DNA of 64,000 nucleotides, taken from the NCBI GenBank assembly GCA_027943335.1, contig BSBK01001161.1, positions 446,501 to 510,500 of the forward strand, written 5' to 3'. Both the position numbers and the translations under genes were made by a program. Positions within the stretch are counted from its first letter, which is position 1. Each line of letters begins with the position of its first letter. Positions 24,705 through 34,033 of the stretch are shown here, in pieces. Under the pieces are notes generated by a model that ran no database searches, was not told the origin of the DNA, and saw nothing but the letters and a program-made list of their open reading frames with translations. This DNA comes from Chamaecyparis obtusa. Lineage: Eukaryota; Streptophyta; Pinopsida; Cupressales; Cupressaceae.

Positions 24705-24716
24705 TGGTATCAAAGC
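24705..24716 (+). other. Primer binding site of the TGTTGG element
   Basis: TGGTATCAAAGC lies two bases after the LTR end and differs by one base from the initiator-Met complement TGGTATCAGAGC. Confidence 0.8.
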
Positions 24717-24766
24717 AACATGGTTCTCAGAATAAAGTTTGACAACTTGAGAAAAGATTTAGGACA

Positions 24767-25971
24767 ATGGAGATATTTAGACTTAACAAAGTAATTGAGA
24801 ATGAAAAGCTAGATCTGGAAATGGCCATAACTCAACTCAAGGAAGAAAAAGAGCATCTTTCCCTTTCCCTAAAAAGAAGGAAGGAACTTTCAAATCAGAT
24901 GAATGACCTCCAGTATGTTGAAGAAAAGATTGAAGACTTTTTCCCTTCAAGAAGCTCAGATGAAACAAACAATGAAGCAAAATAACTTCTGGTAAAGAAT
25001 GGATCTCTGCAAGAAGAAGTAAGAAAATTAAAAAGAGAACAGGAAATTTAGTCAACAAGATTCTGTGAAATCTTGGAACAAAGAAACAAGATGAAAGATG
25101 AAATAGATGGAAAGAACAATGAAATCTAGAATCAAACTCTTCAGCAAGAAAACCTTATTAATCAAGTCTCCAATGCAAATGAAGAAATCTTGACTCTAAG
25201 ATCAGAAAATGAAAATATAAGAGAGGAACTGAGATCTGAAAAGAAAATCAATTTAAGATTGATAAGTGACCTAGATACTGAAAGGCAAATCAATGAAAGA
25301 ATGTCGAAATCTCAAGAAGATTTGAATCAGGTGTATGAATGGAACCTTCATAGGCAAAAAGGAAAAGTAGGACTTGGATATAAAGAGGAAGGTGAATCCT
25401 CCAAACAAGGTACACAAATGAATCAGAAACCTACTTGTAATCACTTTGGAAAAATTGGTCATACTTCAAACAAATGTTGGAGCAATGGGAAAGTGAAATT
25501 CAATGGAAAATACTACAACTACAATCAGCATGGTCGTAAAGCAAATGAATGTAAGGAGAAACCAAGATTTGAAGGAAAATGTCACAAATGTAACAAACAA
25601 GGTCACAAGGCATCAGAATGTAGAACTAAAACACCCAATCCAGCAGAATAAATTATGAAAGCAATATTTGGTTGGGATTACAACACTTGGTGTAGATGTC
25701 ATTACTGTGGAGAGTATGGACACATTGGCATGAATTGTGTAAGGCATCACTGAGAAAAAGGGATACTACCATAAGATGTTACAAATGCACTAAGCTTGGT
25801 CACATAGCTAAAAATTGCATGAATCTAGGCAAAGTTAAAGATGAAAAAAAAGCAAAAGAAGATAGCATTAGGAAGCAGATAAGACAACAGTGGCTCCCTA
25901 AACCTACCAAGAAAACTAGTCCAAGTAATGAAGTCACTCATGAAGAGAGTGGCTCTATCAATTCTAACTAA
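24767..25971 (+). pseudogene. gag-like ORF with coiled coil and five zinc-knuckle positions
   Basis: The ATG at 24767 opens a glutamate- and lysine-rich coiled-coil region (to about 25320), broken by three stops. Five CCHC positions follow: CNHFGKIGHTSNKC (second Cys lost, about 25434), YYNYNQHGRKANEC (two Cys lost, about 25509), CHKCNKQGHKASEC (intact, about 25580), CHYCGEYGHIGMNC (intact, 25699) and, after a stop and a frame change, CYKCTKLGHIAKNC (intact, 25779). Such knuckles bind RNA in Gag nucleocapsids. The usual copia gag core is not recognisable, so this may be a gag-derived protein of a non-autonomous element. The frame closes at 25971 with no pol after it. Confidence 0.7.
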
Positions 25972-26394
25972 GTCTCCAAGAAAGAACTGGAACTATATCC
26001 TCATAGACATATTCCAAATAGTTCCTGAATTGAAAGGAAGAAAGATCCAAATCAATATGAAAGATATAGTAGAAATGCAGGAAGGTCAGTATTAGTTTCA
26101 ACCAAGCAAGGTCAAGAGTAATGTAATTTCATTCAGTTACTGAGTAAGGTCGGAGCAGTATGTTCCCCGAGTTGCAGAATCTTCACCGAGCAATTAATGC
26201 TTAGTGGATGATAGTCTGTTGAATTCTATACCCTAATTCCTATGGAGCATTAATGAAAATTTTTTTAACAAAAAGCATGAAATCAAATTCATTCTTCACC
26301 ACGAATATCATCATATTGAGCAGAAAAATTTCTAAATGCGATCAGGTGATTCAAAGAAAAATTTTGCAGCAGAATTTTTTTTCGAAGAGCTACC
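25972..26394 (+). other. Spacer where pol would be expected; carries LTR-like ACCGAG motifs
   Basis: No protease, integrase or reverse transcriptase motif is seen. Between 26130 and 26200 there are TTACTGAGTAAGGTCGG, CCCCGAGTTG and CACCGAGCA, the motif vocabulary of the LTR U3, placed just before the accessory ORF. It may be a deletion scar or an internal promoter. Confidence 0.4.
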
Positions 26395-29300
26395 ATGGCA
26401 TCATCCAGCACCAAAGTAAAGAAAGGTTTGGAAATGTTAGTTCATGGAGAATGGAAAGCGTCGGATTTCAAACTCATGCCCGTGATTGCAGAAACCCTAG
26501 ATCCGAGTGGAGCTCAGTCTCAAATTCCTCCAAAGGTACTTCTTGTAAATGACATTCGTAGTCATTTTAGAGGTACAATTGAAGAACTTGGAACTCTAGA
26601 GATAGATGTTGTTCCTAATGAACTGTGTGTTGATGGTGTTCTCAAACTGGAACATAAACATTTGGAAGATAAGGGTTTAACACATATCACCCACTTGCCT
26701 CAGAGTTTCTAGACAAAATGGATAAGATATATTCTAAGCCGAGTGCATGAAGGTAAAATTTGGCTTCAGCAACCAGTGAAAATATCAAAGAAGATGATTC
26801 ATCGAATCACTGGTCTTCCCATGCTTGCCAAGGCAAAATTTGCAAAAACCCTAGGTCGGGTAGAGTTGTAAAAGAAAAGTCTAGCCAAATGGGATGGTAG
26901 AGGTATGAGAATAAACAACATTACCGATGTAGAAATAAAATTTGGCACATATGTAATAGCTCACAAGATATACAGTTCAAGTCGGCAGAATAGTGTTCTG
27001 TTTCAAGTAGTTGACCTAGCCTATAAAATTGTGAAGAACAATCTATCATTTGACCTAGCAGATCTATTGTTGAAACAGTTCAACAAGAATATGGAGAGCA
27101 TCCAAACCTCGAAGAAAAATCCATGTAATTTTGGCTCGCTGTTGGTTTGCTTATTTTTCTATGCTCAAAAGTTTTTCCCATCTAAAGGCACGGTAAAATG
27201 GAGAAAGGATGTGCCTATTCTTTATCAGATAAATGAGTATATTGCAGAAATGGGTGAGAATTTTACAAGCATAATGGATAATTATTTTGAATCTTTTAAG
27301 GAGAAGATGAATAACAGATTTTGGAATCCACTAAAGTTGGTGGAAGATTATAAAGATGAAGTTTGTTTTATGGTTGATTGTGATAGAGTATATATTCAGG
27401 CAGTAAGGCCCAGGATTGTATGGGTAAAATCTCTTCCTTATGAGATAAACATTGATGAGACAAAGGATATGATTGAAGCCCTAGTAAATCAACCCATTGA
27501 TCCAAAGGCTCCATACTATGGAACATATGATGAAGCTAAGGTAAGAATTAAGCTAAGCATAAAGCTTCCACATGCGGTTAACAAAGGCAGAAAGAGGATG
27601 GCCAAGATGTAATCTAGCACACCTCTAATGTTAACTGAGGACAAAGGAGAGGATATTGTAGGAGAAGAAGAAAATGATGAGTAAAGAAGAACAAGTGCCT
27701 GTAAAGAAGAAAGGAAAGGAAACTATCACCAAGGAACCTGAGCAACCCACTGCAGTATTCACAAGGAAAAGATCAAGGGACAAGGCAGGAAAAGTCAAGG
27801 ATGAAATAGTACTCAAAAGGCCTCCTCCCTCTCTTGAAGAAAAGATTAAGGATTTGAGAGAAGGATCTGGAATTGCAAATTTCAAATCTCTCAAATATGA
27901 AACAAGGTCAAAAGTAGAGCAACAGGAAATTGAAGATGTTGTTATTGAGAAAATGGGAAGATGGAAATACTCACCTGAAGAATTAGCTTCTCAAATCCCA
28001 GGAGCTTTATTAAACCTAATCAAGATGAGATGGTCCAATGCAAGGCAAACTGTCAAGGACATCTATGCTCAAACCTTAAGGGAATTGATGCCAAGTTTGA
28101 AAAATGCTGAAATAAATAAGGCATTGATAGATAATGAGTCCAAGATGACACTAAAATTCAACAGTTGCTTAATTTTGATCAAGGATATAGAGTCAGTTGT
28201 GAAGAGTGCAGAATCTACTTGGAAAAACACTTATCATCTTCACAAACGAAGTACTAAAACTATGATAATTAAAGATATTGAAGATGATAATGATGAAGAA
28301 GATGAAGAAATAGTTTAGATTGATAATGTTGAGACAGAAGAAGCAGGAAAAGAAGCTACTGAGGAAGCTAAGAAAAATGTTGAGGAAGATGATCCAGCTC
28401 GGATAGCTACAAAGATAATTGCCTCACTTCCCCACTCTCTAGTAAAAATTGTTACATCTAGCCCAGAGAAAACTTCAAGTGTGATTGTGACAACTCCATC
28501 AAATACATCAAATGTCCAATCATCACTAGCATAGCTCAATGTATCAATGATAGAAGTGGCTACAACTTCATCTACCAAGCTTCAACCTCCTTCTTCCACT
28601 AATTTGTAGTCTTTTGTACCTTCTTTAATTTTGAGTTTTTCAGCAGTAAGTACTTCAGATTCTATAGTTGTAAATACTTCAATTTTTGGTTTATCAAATA
28701 TTCCAGTAAGCATCCCATCAGTTAGAAGTTTATCAGTTTTCACTACAAGTCCTACTGTGTCTACCATAATTTCTACTACAAAAGCATTAAGTATAAAGAC
28801 TCAACCGAGTACAAAATTTTTAAGCAAGAGTGTAGTAGAAGGTATAGATCTAGATGAGGAGATAGAAATTCCCTAGTTAGATTTTGCAAACCTCACTGCA
28901 GATCAAATGCAAACAGTTGGTGAACTCCTCCAGAAGAAAGAAAAGAAGAAGAAACTAAAAGAAGAAAGACATAAGGAATATAAAATCATTGAGGATGCCA
29001 AGAACATTTTGATAGAAGCTATAGGTGTTGAAGTTGATTCCTCTCAACACATTTTGTTGCAGTTGGCAGAAGCAGTTAACAAGTTCAATGATGATTCCTC
29101 TGGAACAGACAAGTTGCTTGAGAAGGCTAAGAAGAAGTTTGATAATGAATTGCTTAAGCACATTGCTCAAAAAATAGCTATCAATCAGGTAGGGTTATCT
29201 TCAGTCTTGACTAGCATTGAGTCCTCCCATTCCAAGGTAACATCTCTTTTTGTCAAAATCTGTAATGTTGTCGATTTCTCAAAGGAGATCAAAGACAAAA

Positions 29301-29687
29301 TAAATAAGATTGATGAGGATCTGAAGATCAGTGCACAAAAGTTGCAACTTGAACCTAGTTCAAGCTCTGCACATCATATGATAGTCAAATTCCTATCTAA
29401 TAAGTATTCAGAATTATTGAGAGAAGATGCAAGGATCAGATTAACATTAATAGATATTCAGAACATGATCCTTCCCATCATGGATACAATGCAAAAACAT
29501 ATTGCATACTCAAAAACATTGATCCATGACAATCAGTTTTCAATTGCAGATCACATGATTGAACTCTGTGCAGAAGTCCAAGTTGCACTCCATACATGAA
29601 AGATTCTACAAGAGAATTGGGATAGAACTCTAGCATTAATAAGTAAGGTACACTCTGATTTTCTCTCACATTTTGGCATCTCCATGT
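26395..29687 (+). pseudogene. Large accessory ORF (about 1,100 codons) of the TGTTGG element
   Basis: The first part (26395-27612) is one frame with stops only at 26710 and near 26868. It begins MASSSTKVKKGLEMLVHG, has a helical stretch with KMIHRITGLP, and later a globular-looking segment (FGTYVIAHKIYSS ... LLVCLFFYAQKFFP ... WNPLKLVEDY). One frame change near 27640 leads into a second frame, 27674 to 29687, with about five stops, mostly TAG or TGA. It has a basic linker, an acidic Glu/Asp-rich part, a Ser/Thr-rich part (28500-28800), and a long coiled-coil domain starting VVEGIDLDEEI (28830) and ending SHFGISM at 29687. A second family copy (57694-56654) reads the last 346 codons without a stop, so the frame is real. 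The 'ITGLP' part recalls plant transposon-associated ORFs such as the env-like ORF of SIRE elements; I do not assign a function. Confidence 0.7.
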
Positions 29688-29943
29688 AAAATATTTGTAT
29701 ATACACCTTTGGCATTATTGTCAAAAAGGGGGAGAACATATATAAGATATATGAGATATGAAAGGGGGAGAAAGTATAAATAGGAAATATGAGTAGGAGG
29801 AGATACAAGATATTTGTATATATACTATATGGGGAGACATGAAATGTATATACAACAATATGAAAAAAAAGAGAGACAGATTCAACATGATTTTTTGTTT
29901 TTGGGCAATAAGTGTTTTTGTCACTAATGCCAAAGGGGGAGAT
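29688..29943 (+). other. 3' untranslated part with two polypurine tracts
   Basis: The final tract CAAAGGGGGAGAT (29931-29943) abuts the 3' LTR. A second run, AAAAAGGGGGAGAA (29723-29736), preceded by TTTGGCATTATTGTC, lies about 210 bp upstream. Both are conserved in the minus-oriented copy at 56462-56479 and 56608-56620. Confidence 0.7.
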
Positions 29944-30351
29944 TGTTGGCATTAAGTATGATTGTGATTAGTGACAACACTTATTCAGACTCTATGTGTT
30001 TACCAAGCAGAATAGTGTTTACCAAGTAGAACAATGTTTACCAAGAAAAATAGTGTTTACCAAGCATAACAGTGTTTACCAAGTAGAACAGTGTTTACCG
30101 AGTAGAATAGTGCTTACCAAGTTATATTCACCAAGTGATGAGATGAGTAGTGTTTACCAAGTGCCAGCATAGTAAATAGAGAATTTAGTTTCTACCGAGT
30201 GACACTATATCTACCGAGTCTCCAGTATATACCGAGTTCGAAACTACAACCATGTGGTTAGTATGGACTGGGCCTCCACTTCTACCGAGTGCATGACTAT
30301 GCTGAGTAACACAGTGGATGCCGAGTATCAGAAAGTCACCGAGTTAGTTTG
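29944..30351 (+). repeat. 3' LTR of the TGTTGG element, first part
   Basis: It starts TGTTGGCATTAAG and stops at the GTTTG target site (30347-30351) of the young Tat element. The remainder resumes at 44771. Confidence 0.93.
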
Positions 30352-31317
30352 TGTATGCACCATAAAATGGTCGCCTAGACTTTGGGCCCCATTTATTTAA
30401 TCTATCGATATCGATTCCTGAATCAATATTTGTCATACATTCAAATCAAATTTATTGATCAAATCATAAATATTTCAATTTTTCCTAAAGTTTGAATATC
30501 CCATCAATTTTTAATTAAAAGAAATATATCCCTTTTTAATAAATAAAATAATATTATTTAATTGAAATTAATATTCTTTGAATGAAATAATGTTATTTAA
30601 TTAAAATCCTCTTTTAATTAAATGGTTTTATTTTATTGAATTAATATTCATTTCTAAATTATATAATATTACCTTATTTAATTAAAAGAGATATTATTCT
30701 TTAAAATTAAATAAATGAAATATTCTCTCAAAAGATCTCCTGTGATGAAAAAGGAAACAAATTGAATAAAAATAAAAGAAAATAAAATGTAATTCCATTT
30801 TATTACAAACCTTCTAAAAAATGATGATTGTTTCCTCTTTTTCATTTATCCCACATTGCTTCTACTTTCACATTCGAATCCAAATTTTCCTATAAAAGGA
30901 GACCTCTCATGCTCATTCAATCATCCCGAATTTTGATATCGAACTTATGCTGCAGAATTTCATAGCTTGTAATCATTTAGCATTTCAACTTGCACATTCA
31001 CATTTTAGATTAATTTACATTTTAGATTAATTGCAAATCATTTTAGTTTAAATCCATTACATATAGCTTAATTTCATTTTCAATAAATTAGTTTAGCTTA
31101 GTTTGCATGGCAAATCATTTAGAATAGTTTCATTTAGATCAACTCGAATCTCTCATTCTGAGTTGTATTTGCATGGGTAAAATAGGCTGATCTGAGGGCC
31201 ACATTCAAACCATGCTCTTCTCAGATAGAGAGCTATGGGTCATTTTGTGAGAACTCACTGTTGAGCACTCTCGCATACAAAGACTCATAGAAGTGTGATC
31301 ACACATCTGTGCACACA
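30352..31317 (+). repeat. 5' LTR of the young Tat element
   Basis: The 966-bp LTR begins TGTATGCACC and ends TGTGCACACA. It is very A+T-rich in its first 500 bp. A TATA box, TATAAAAGG, is at 30891, which places the RNA start at about 30920-30930 and leaves about 390 bp of R-U5. Confidence 0.97.
30891..30899 (+). promoter_or_regulatory. TATA box of the young Tat LTR
   Basis: TATAAAAGG is conserved in the 3' LTR (44339) and in the old Tat LTR (minus strand near 15544). It is the only clear core promoter motif in the LTR. Confidence 0.75.
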
Positions 31318-31320
31318 TTT

Positions 31321-31339
31321 TTGGCGCCCACCGTGGGGC
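31321..31339 (+). other. Primer binding site of the young Tat element
   Basis: TTGGCGCCCACCGTGGGGC lies three bases after the LTR end and starts with the TGG expected opposite a tRNA CCA end. It is not the initiator-Met type. I do not name the tRNA. Confidence 0.8.
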
Positions 31340-31580
31340 CCTAAAAACGGGTTTCCTTTCATTTTCATTAATTATCTAGCTCTGAGGCTAAGGGTTTCAA
31401 GGGTCCTGGTATACTCTACAGGATGTTATTTTTTGTTTCTTTTTTGCCTGCAAAAAAGAAAAAAAAAAAAAATTTGGCCTTTTTTTGTTTTTTTACAGGT
31501 TTTCAGGAAAATTTTTACAGGTTCTCTAAACAACAAAATCTTTTTTTTTCTGCGAGTCCGTACTGTCTGTGTACAGATTT

Positions 31581-31791
31581 TCGCGCGAGAGTACAGAGAT
31601 ATTCGCGCGAGATTCTCCTCCTATAGCGTTTCTTCGCGCGAGACTGTACAAAATTTCGCCCCTGGTTCTGTGTTTTCTCGCGCGATACTGTGTGTTTTCT
31701 CGCGTGGGACTGGCGTTTCCTCGCGCGGGACTGTTGTTTTCTCGCGCGGACCCTGTGTTTTCTCGCGCGCTCAAGGTACTTCCTCGCGCGA
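31581..31791. repeat. CpG-rich TCGCGCGA array with 21-22-bp spacing
   Basis: Nine copies of TCGCGCGA or a one- or two-base variant start at 31581, 31603, 31634, 31678, 31700, 31721, 31742, 31763 and 31784. The last six are spaced 22, 21, 21, 21 and 21 bp. A degraded copy fits at about 31655. The units between them read close to GACTGTGTTTTC. Confidence 0.9.
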
Positions 31792-32211
31792 GATTCTGGG
31801 GCAGTGAACTAAAATTTCCTGCTTTCTGTTTTACAGTTTCATTTTCCTAACAAGTTTTCTGTTTTCTGTTGCATAAAATAATTTTGTTTTCTGCAGCATA
31901 ACAGTTTTCTGCAGGACGATTTGACAAAGACATAAAAAAAACATACTAATGGTGTGAATGCAGGACGTTTGCCGAAGATCATTAAAACATTGTGTTTGCT
32001 TTCCTGCTTTATTCACATAGTTTAATTAGGGCTCCGTTAAAATTTCTTATGGATTTCGATAGTGAGTAGGAATTTTGGCTCTTCATTACATGGAGGTGAT
32101 GACCATGAATGAACCTAGAATTCTAATGATCTTACTAATATGACGAATCCGTAGGGAAGCGGAGAAAGTTAGCGAATCTTTAGCATTTCTATTCACCAGG
32201 GGATTATGCTC

Positions 32212-32230
32212 TTCTCTCCTTGAGAGAGAA
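32212..32230 (+). other. Leader twin hairpin 1, young Tat
   Basis: TTCTCTC (32212-32218) pairs with GAGAGAA (32224-32230). It is preceded by TATGCTC and followed by CCAGAAACCC. Confidence 0.6.
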
Positions 32231-32332
32231 CCAGAAACCCAAAAGCGTGTGGATTTGGTGGAGTGAAACTAACTCGGTGATTAAGTTTGTCTTGTGTGTC
32301 TGGGTAAAGAAACGGGCTAGAGAAGTATGCTC

Positions 32333-32349
32333 TTCTCCCTTTGGGAGAA
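32333..32349 (+). other. Leader twin hairpin 2, young Tat
   Basis: TTCTCCC (32333-32339) pairs with GGGAGAA (32343-32349) over a three-T loop. It is also preceded by TATGCTC, and CAGAAACCC follows a few bases later. Confidence 0.6.
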
Positions 32350-32406
32350 TCAAAAAATCAGAAACCCGAATCTGAGCCAAGTCCTGAGTCACCTTTAAAG
32401 GGCCTG

Positions 32407-32425
32407 CCGGAAGTTGAACCTCCGG
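32407..32425 (+). other. Leader stem CCGGA/TCCGG, young Tat
   Basis: CCGGA (32407-32411) pairs with TCCGG (32421-32425). The flanks CCTTTAAAGGGCCT and GAACGACCCAAGTG match the flanks of the CTCTT/AAGAG stem in the old copy (14128-14145). Confidence 0.55.
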
Positions 32426-33374
32426 GAACGACCCAAGTGAGTACACACCTATTGCCGGTGATTCCACCTCACTATAATAAAGCAAGTTTTGTTGAGTCTA
32501 AAGACTCCAAAACCATAGTAACTTCCTTTTCATGACTTTGACTATCATCATGGAAAGGCTCTGTTTGTTGCACTGAGCGGCGCCGCTCCGAGCCCTGCTT
32601 GCGGGGGTGTGTGACTTTCAGGTGTTGGTGTGGCTGCGAGGCCCCAGCTCTGTATCAGAGGCACTGAAGGTTATTGTGAACGGAAGCCAAGTAAAAACCT
32701 CTTAGTTAGTGGCCTACCCAGTTCATCTCCGAAAGGAGTCATAATCTTTGCACAAGGAGGGGGAAGAATCTCTCCGTATGTTTATCATACACAGATTCCC
32801 ATCATAGGCATACACCTGGACGTTTGGAGGCGGTTGCGACACTGGCCCCTGCTACAAGGGTAACCTTTGAACGTACACTGTTGAGTCCTTGGAAACACCA
32901 AAAACACGGGCGCCCTCTAGGGGGTGACACGGCTGTGTGAGGTGCACGTATGCACATAAGCAATGGGGCAAAGATTTTGACTTCTCACCATTTTCTTTGG
33001 TAGGGATAACTATGTGCTTTTTGAGTCTTAAACATTGTCCAAAACATCTTCAAACAAGACTCCCCTAATACTATCAAGTTGCTTTGTCCTTGATAGGTCT
33101 GTTAATGACTGCTGCTTGCTTCACATGTGCTTAAAACAACTCAAAAACACCAAAATTTGCAACCCACGGACATAATCTGGTAACAGTGTCGCTTGCCTTC
33201 ACCAGAACAAGCATCGCACGGCTTGCCTGAATATTATCGCCTGAGATCATTTTGTTGCATGCCCAGTTTCAGGTGTTTCATAAGCCTTTTTAACGTATTT
33301 GGTCAGAAAATCAGTGACTTACCTTGCCCTAGAAGCCTGTTTTCACTCAAGTTTTCTAATTTTAGACTACTAAG

Positions 33375-33629
33375 GTGCAAAGCCTTTTCCAAGTGATGCC
33401 CAATCAGCTCAAGCATCCCAAAGCAAAGTTACCCAAATCAAAAGTTTACGAAGAGAAAAAAGTTGCCAAAAGAAACCTCAAGAGCTATCAATCCATCATC
33501 CAAGCAACCCAAGCCGAAGAGAAACAGCAAACCAGACTTGAGAACATTGCCCATAACGCAAGAATTAAACAGTTTGCTTATCGATTCCGAGTAAACCATC
33601 ATTACATCAACCTTGGGCCAGAAGATTGA
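33375..33629 (+). CDS. Small upstream ORF, 84 residues, basic, unknown
   Basis: The ORF starts ATGCAAAGCC and encodes a lysine/glutamine-rich, probably helical peptide (MPNQLKHPKAKLPKSKV... ending YINLGPED). It ends 405 bp before the gag ATG. Extra ORFs before gag are known in some Tat elements (Ogre), but nothing here matches a family I recognise, and the old copy does not obviously keep it. It may be a chance ORF. Confidence 0.3.
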   Translation: MQSLFQVMPNQLKHPKAKLPKSKVYEEKKVAKRNLKSYQSIIQATQAEEKQQTRLENIAHNARIKQFAYRFRVNHHYINLGPED

Positions 33630-34033
33630 CTTGTCCTGTATTTAGGGTCCTTGTGTCTTTGACCTTTTTGAGATAGTAATCCTTGATCTCATAAGCAATT
33701 TTGCTTGAGATTGGCAAGTTAGGAATCATTTCTGTCAAATAGATAAATTTTTAGACTCTTTTGCTAACACACTTGGAGAGTGTTAGTAGTCTCTTTGTCC
33801 ACTCATTTTCATACAATCAAACTCAAATACACTTTGTGCAAAGTCATCCTCCTGATCCATACGTGCTAGGGTATTCACCCAAAAGGAATTGAGCACCTCT
33901 GTGGCAGTGTTGGTTTGCACCTATTTACAAATACTTCTTTTCACCATCTCTCTCGGACAAGAGAAAACTTTCACTATCCTAGTTTGGTATTGACGTTTCT
34001 TAGAATTGTCTATTTTCCTGAACTCTCCCTTTC

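Larger units (their letters stand above)
31340..34033 (+). other. Leader of the young Tat element
   Basis: This 2.7-kb leader precedes the gag ATG. It holds the TCGCGCGA array, twin hairpins (32212-32230 and 32333-32349), a CCGGA/TCCGG stem (32407-32425) and a G+C-richer block at 32570-32950. Small ORFs of 64, 77 and 84 codons (32341, 32630, 33375) are present. Only the last, a lysine-rich 84-residue frame at 33375-33629, looks protein-like, and it has no visible counterpart in the old copy. Confidence 0.6.

Noticed and set aside
31295..31807. 170-codon plus-strand ORF over the LTR end and leader
   Set aside because: It is produced by the repeated CGCGCGA array (Arg/Ser/Phe repeats) and spans the primer site; no domain, and not kept in the old copy.
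32560..32950. G+C-rich block as a tRNA or rRNA fragment
   Set aside because: No cloverleaf or rRNA core sequence could be recognised; it is part of the Tat leader.
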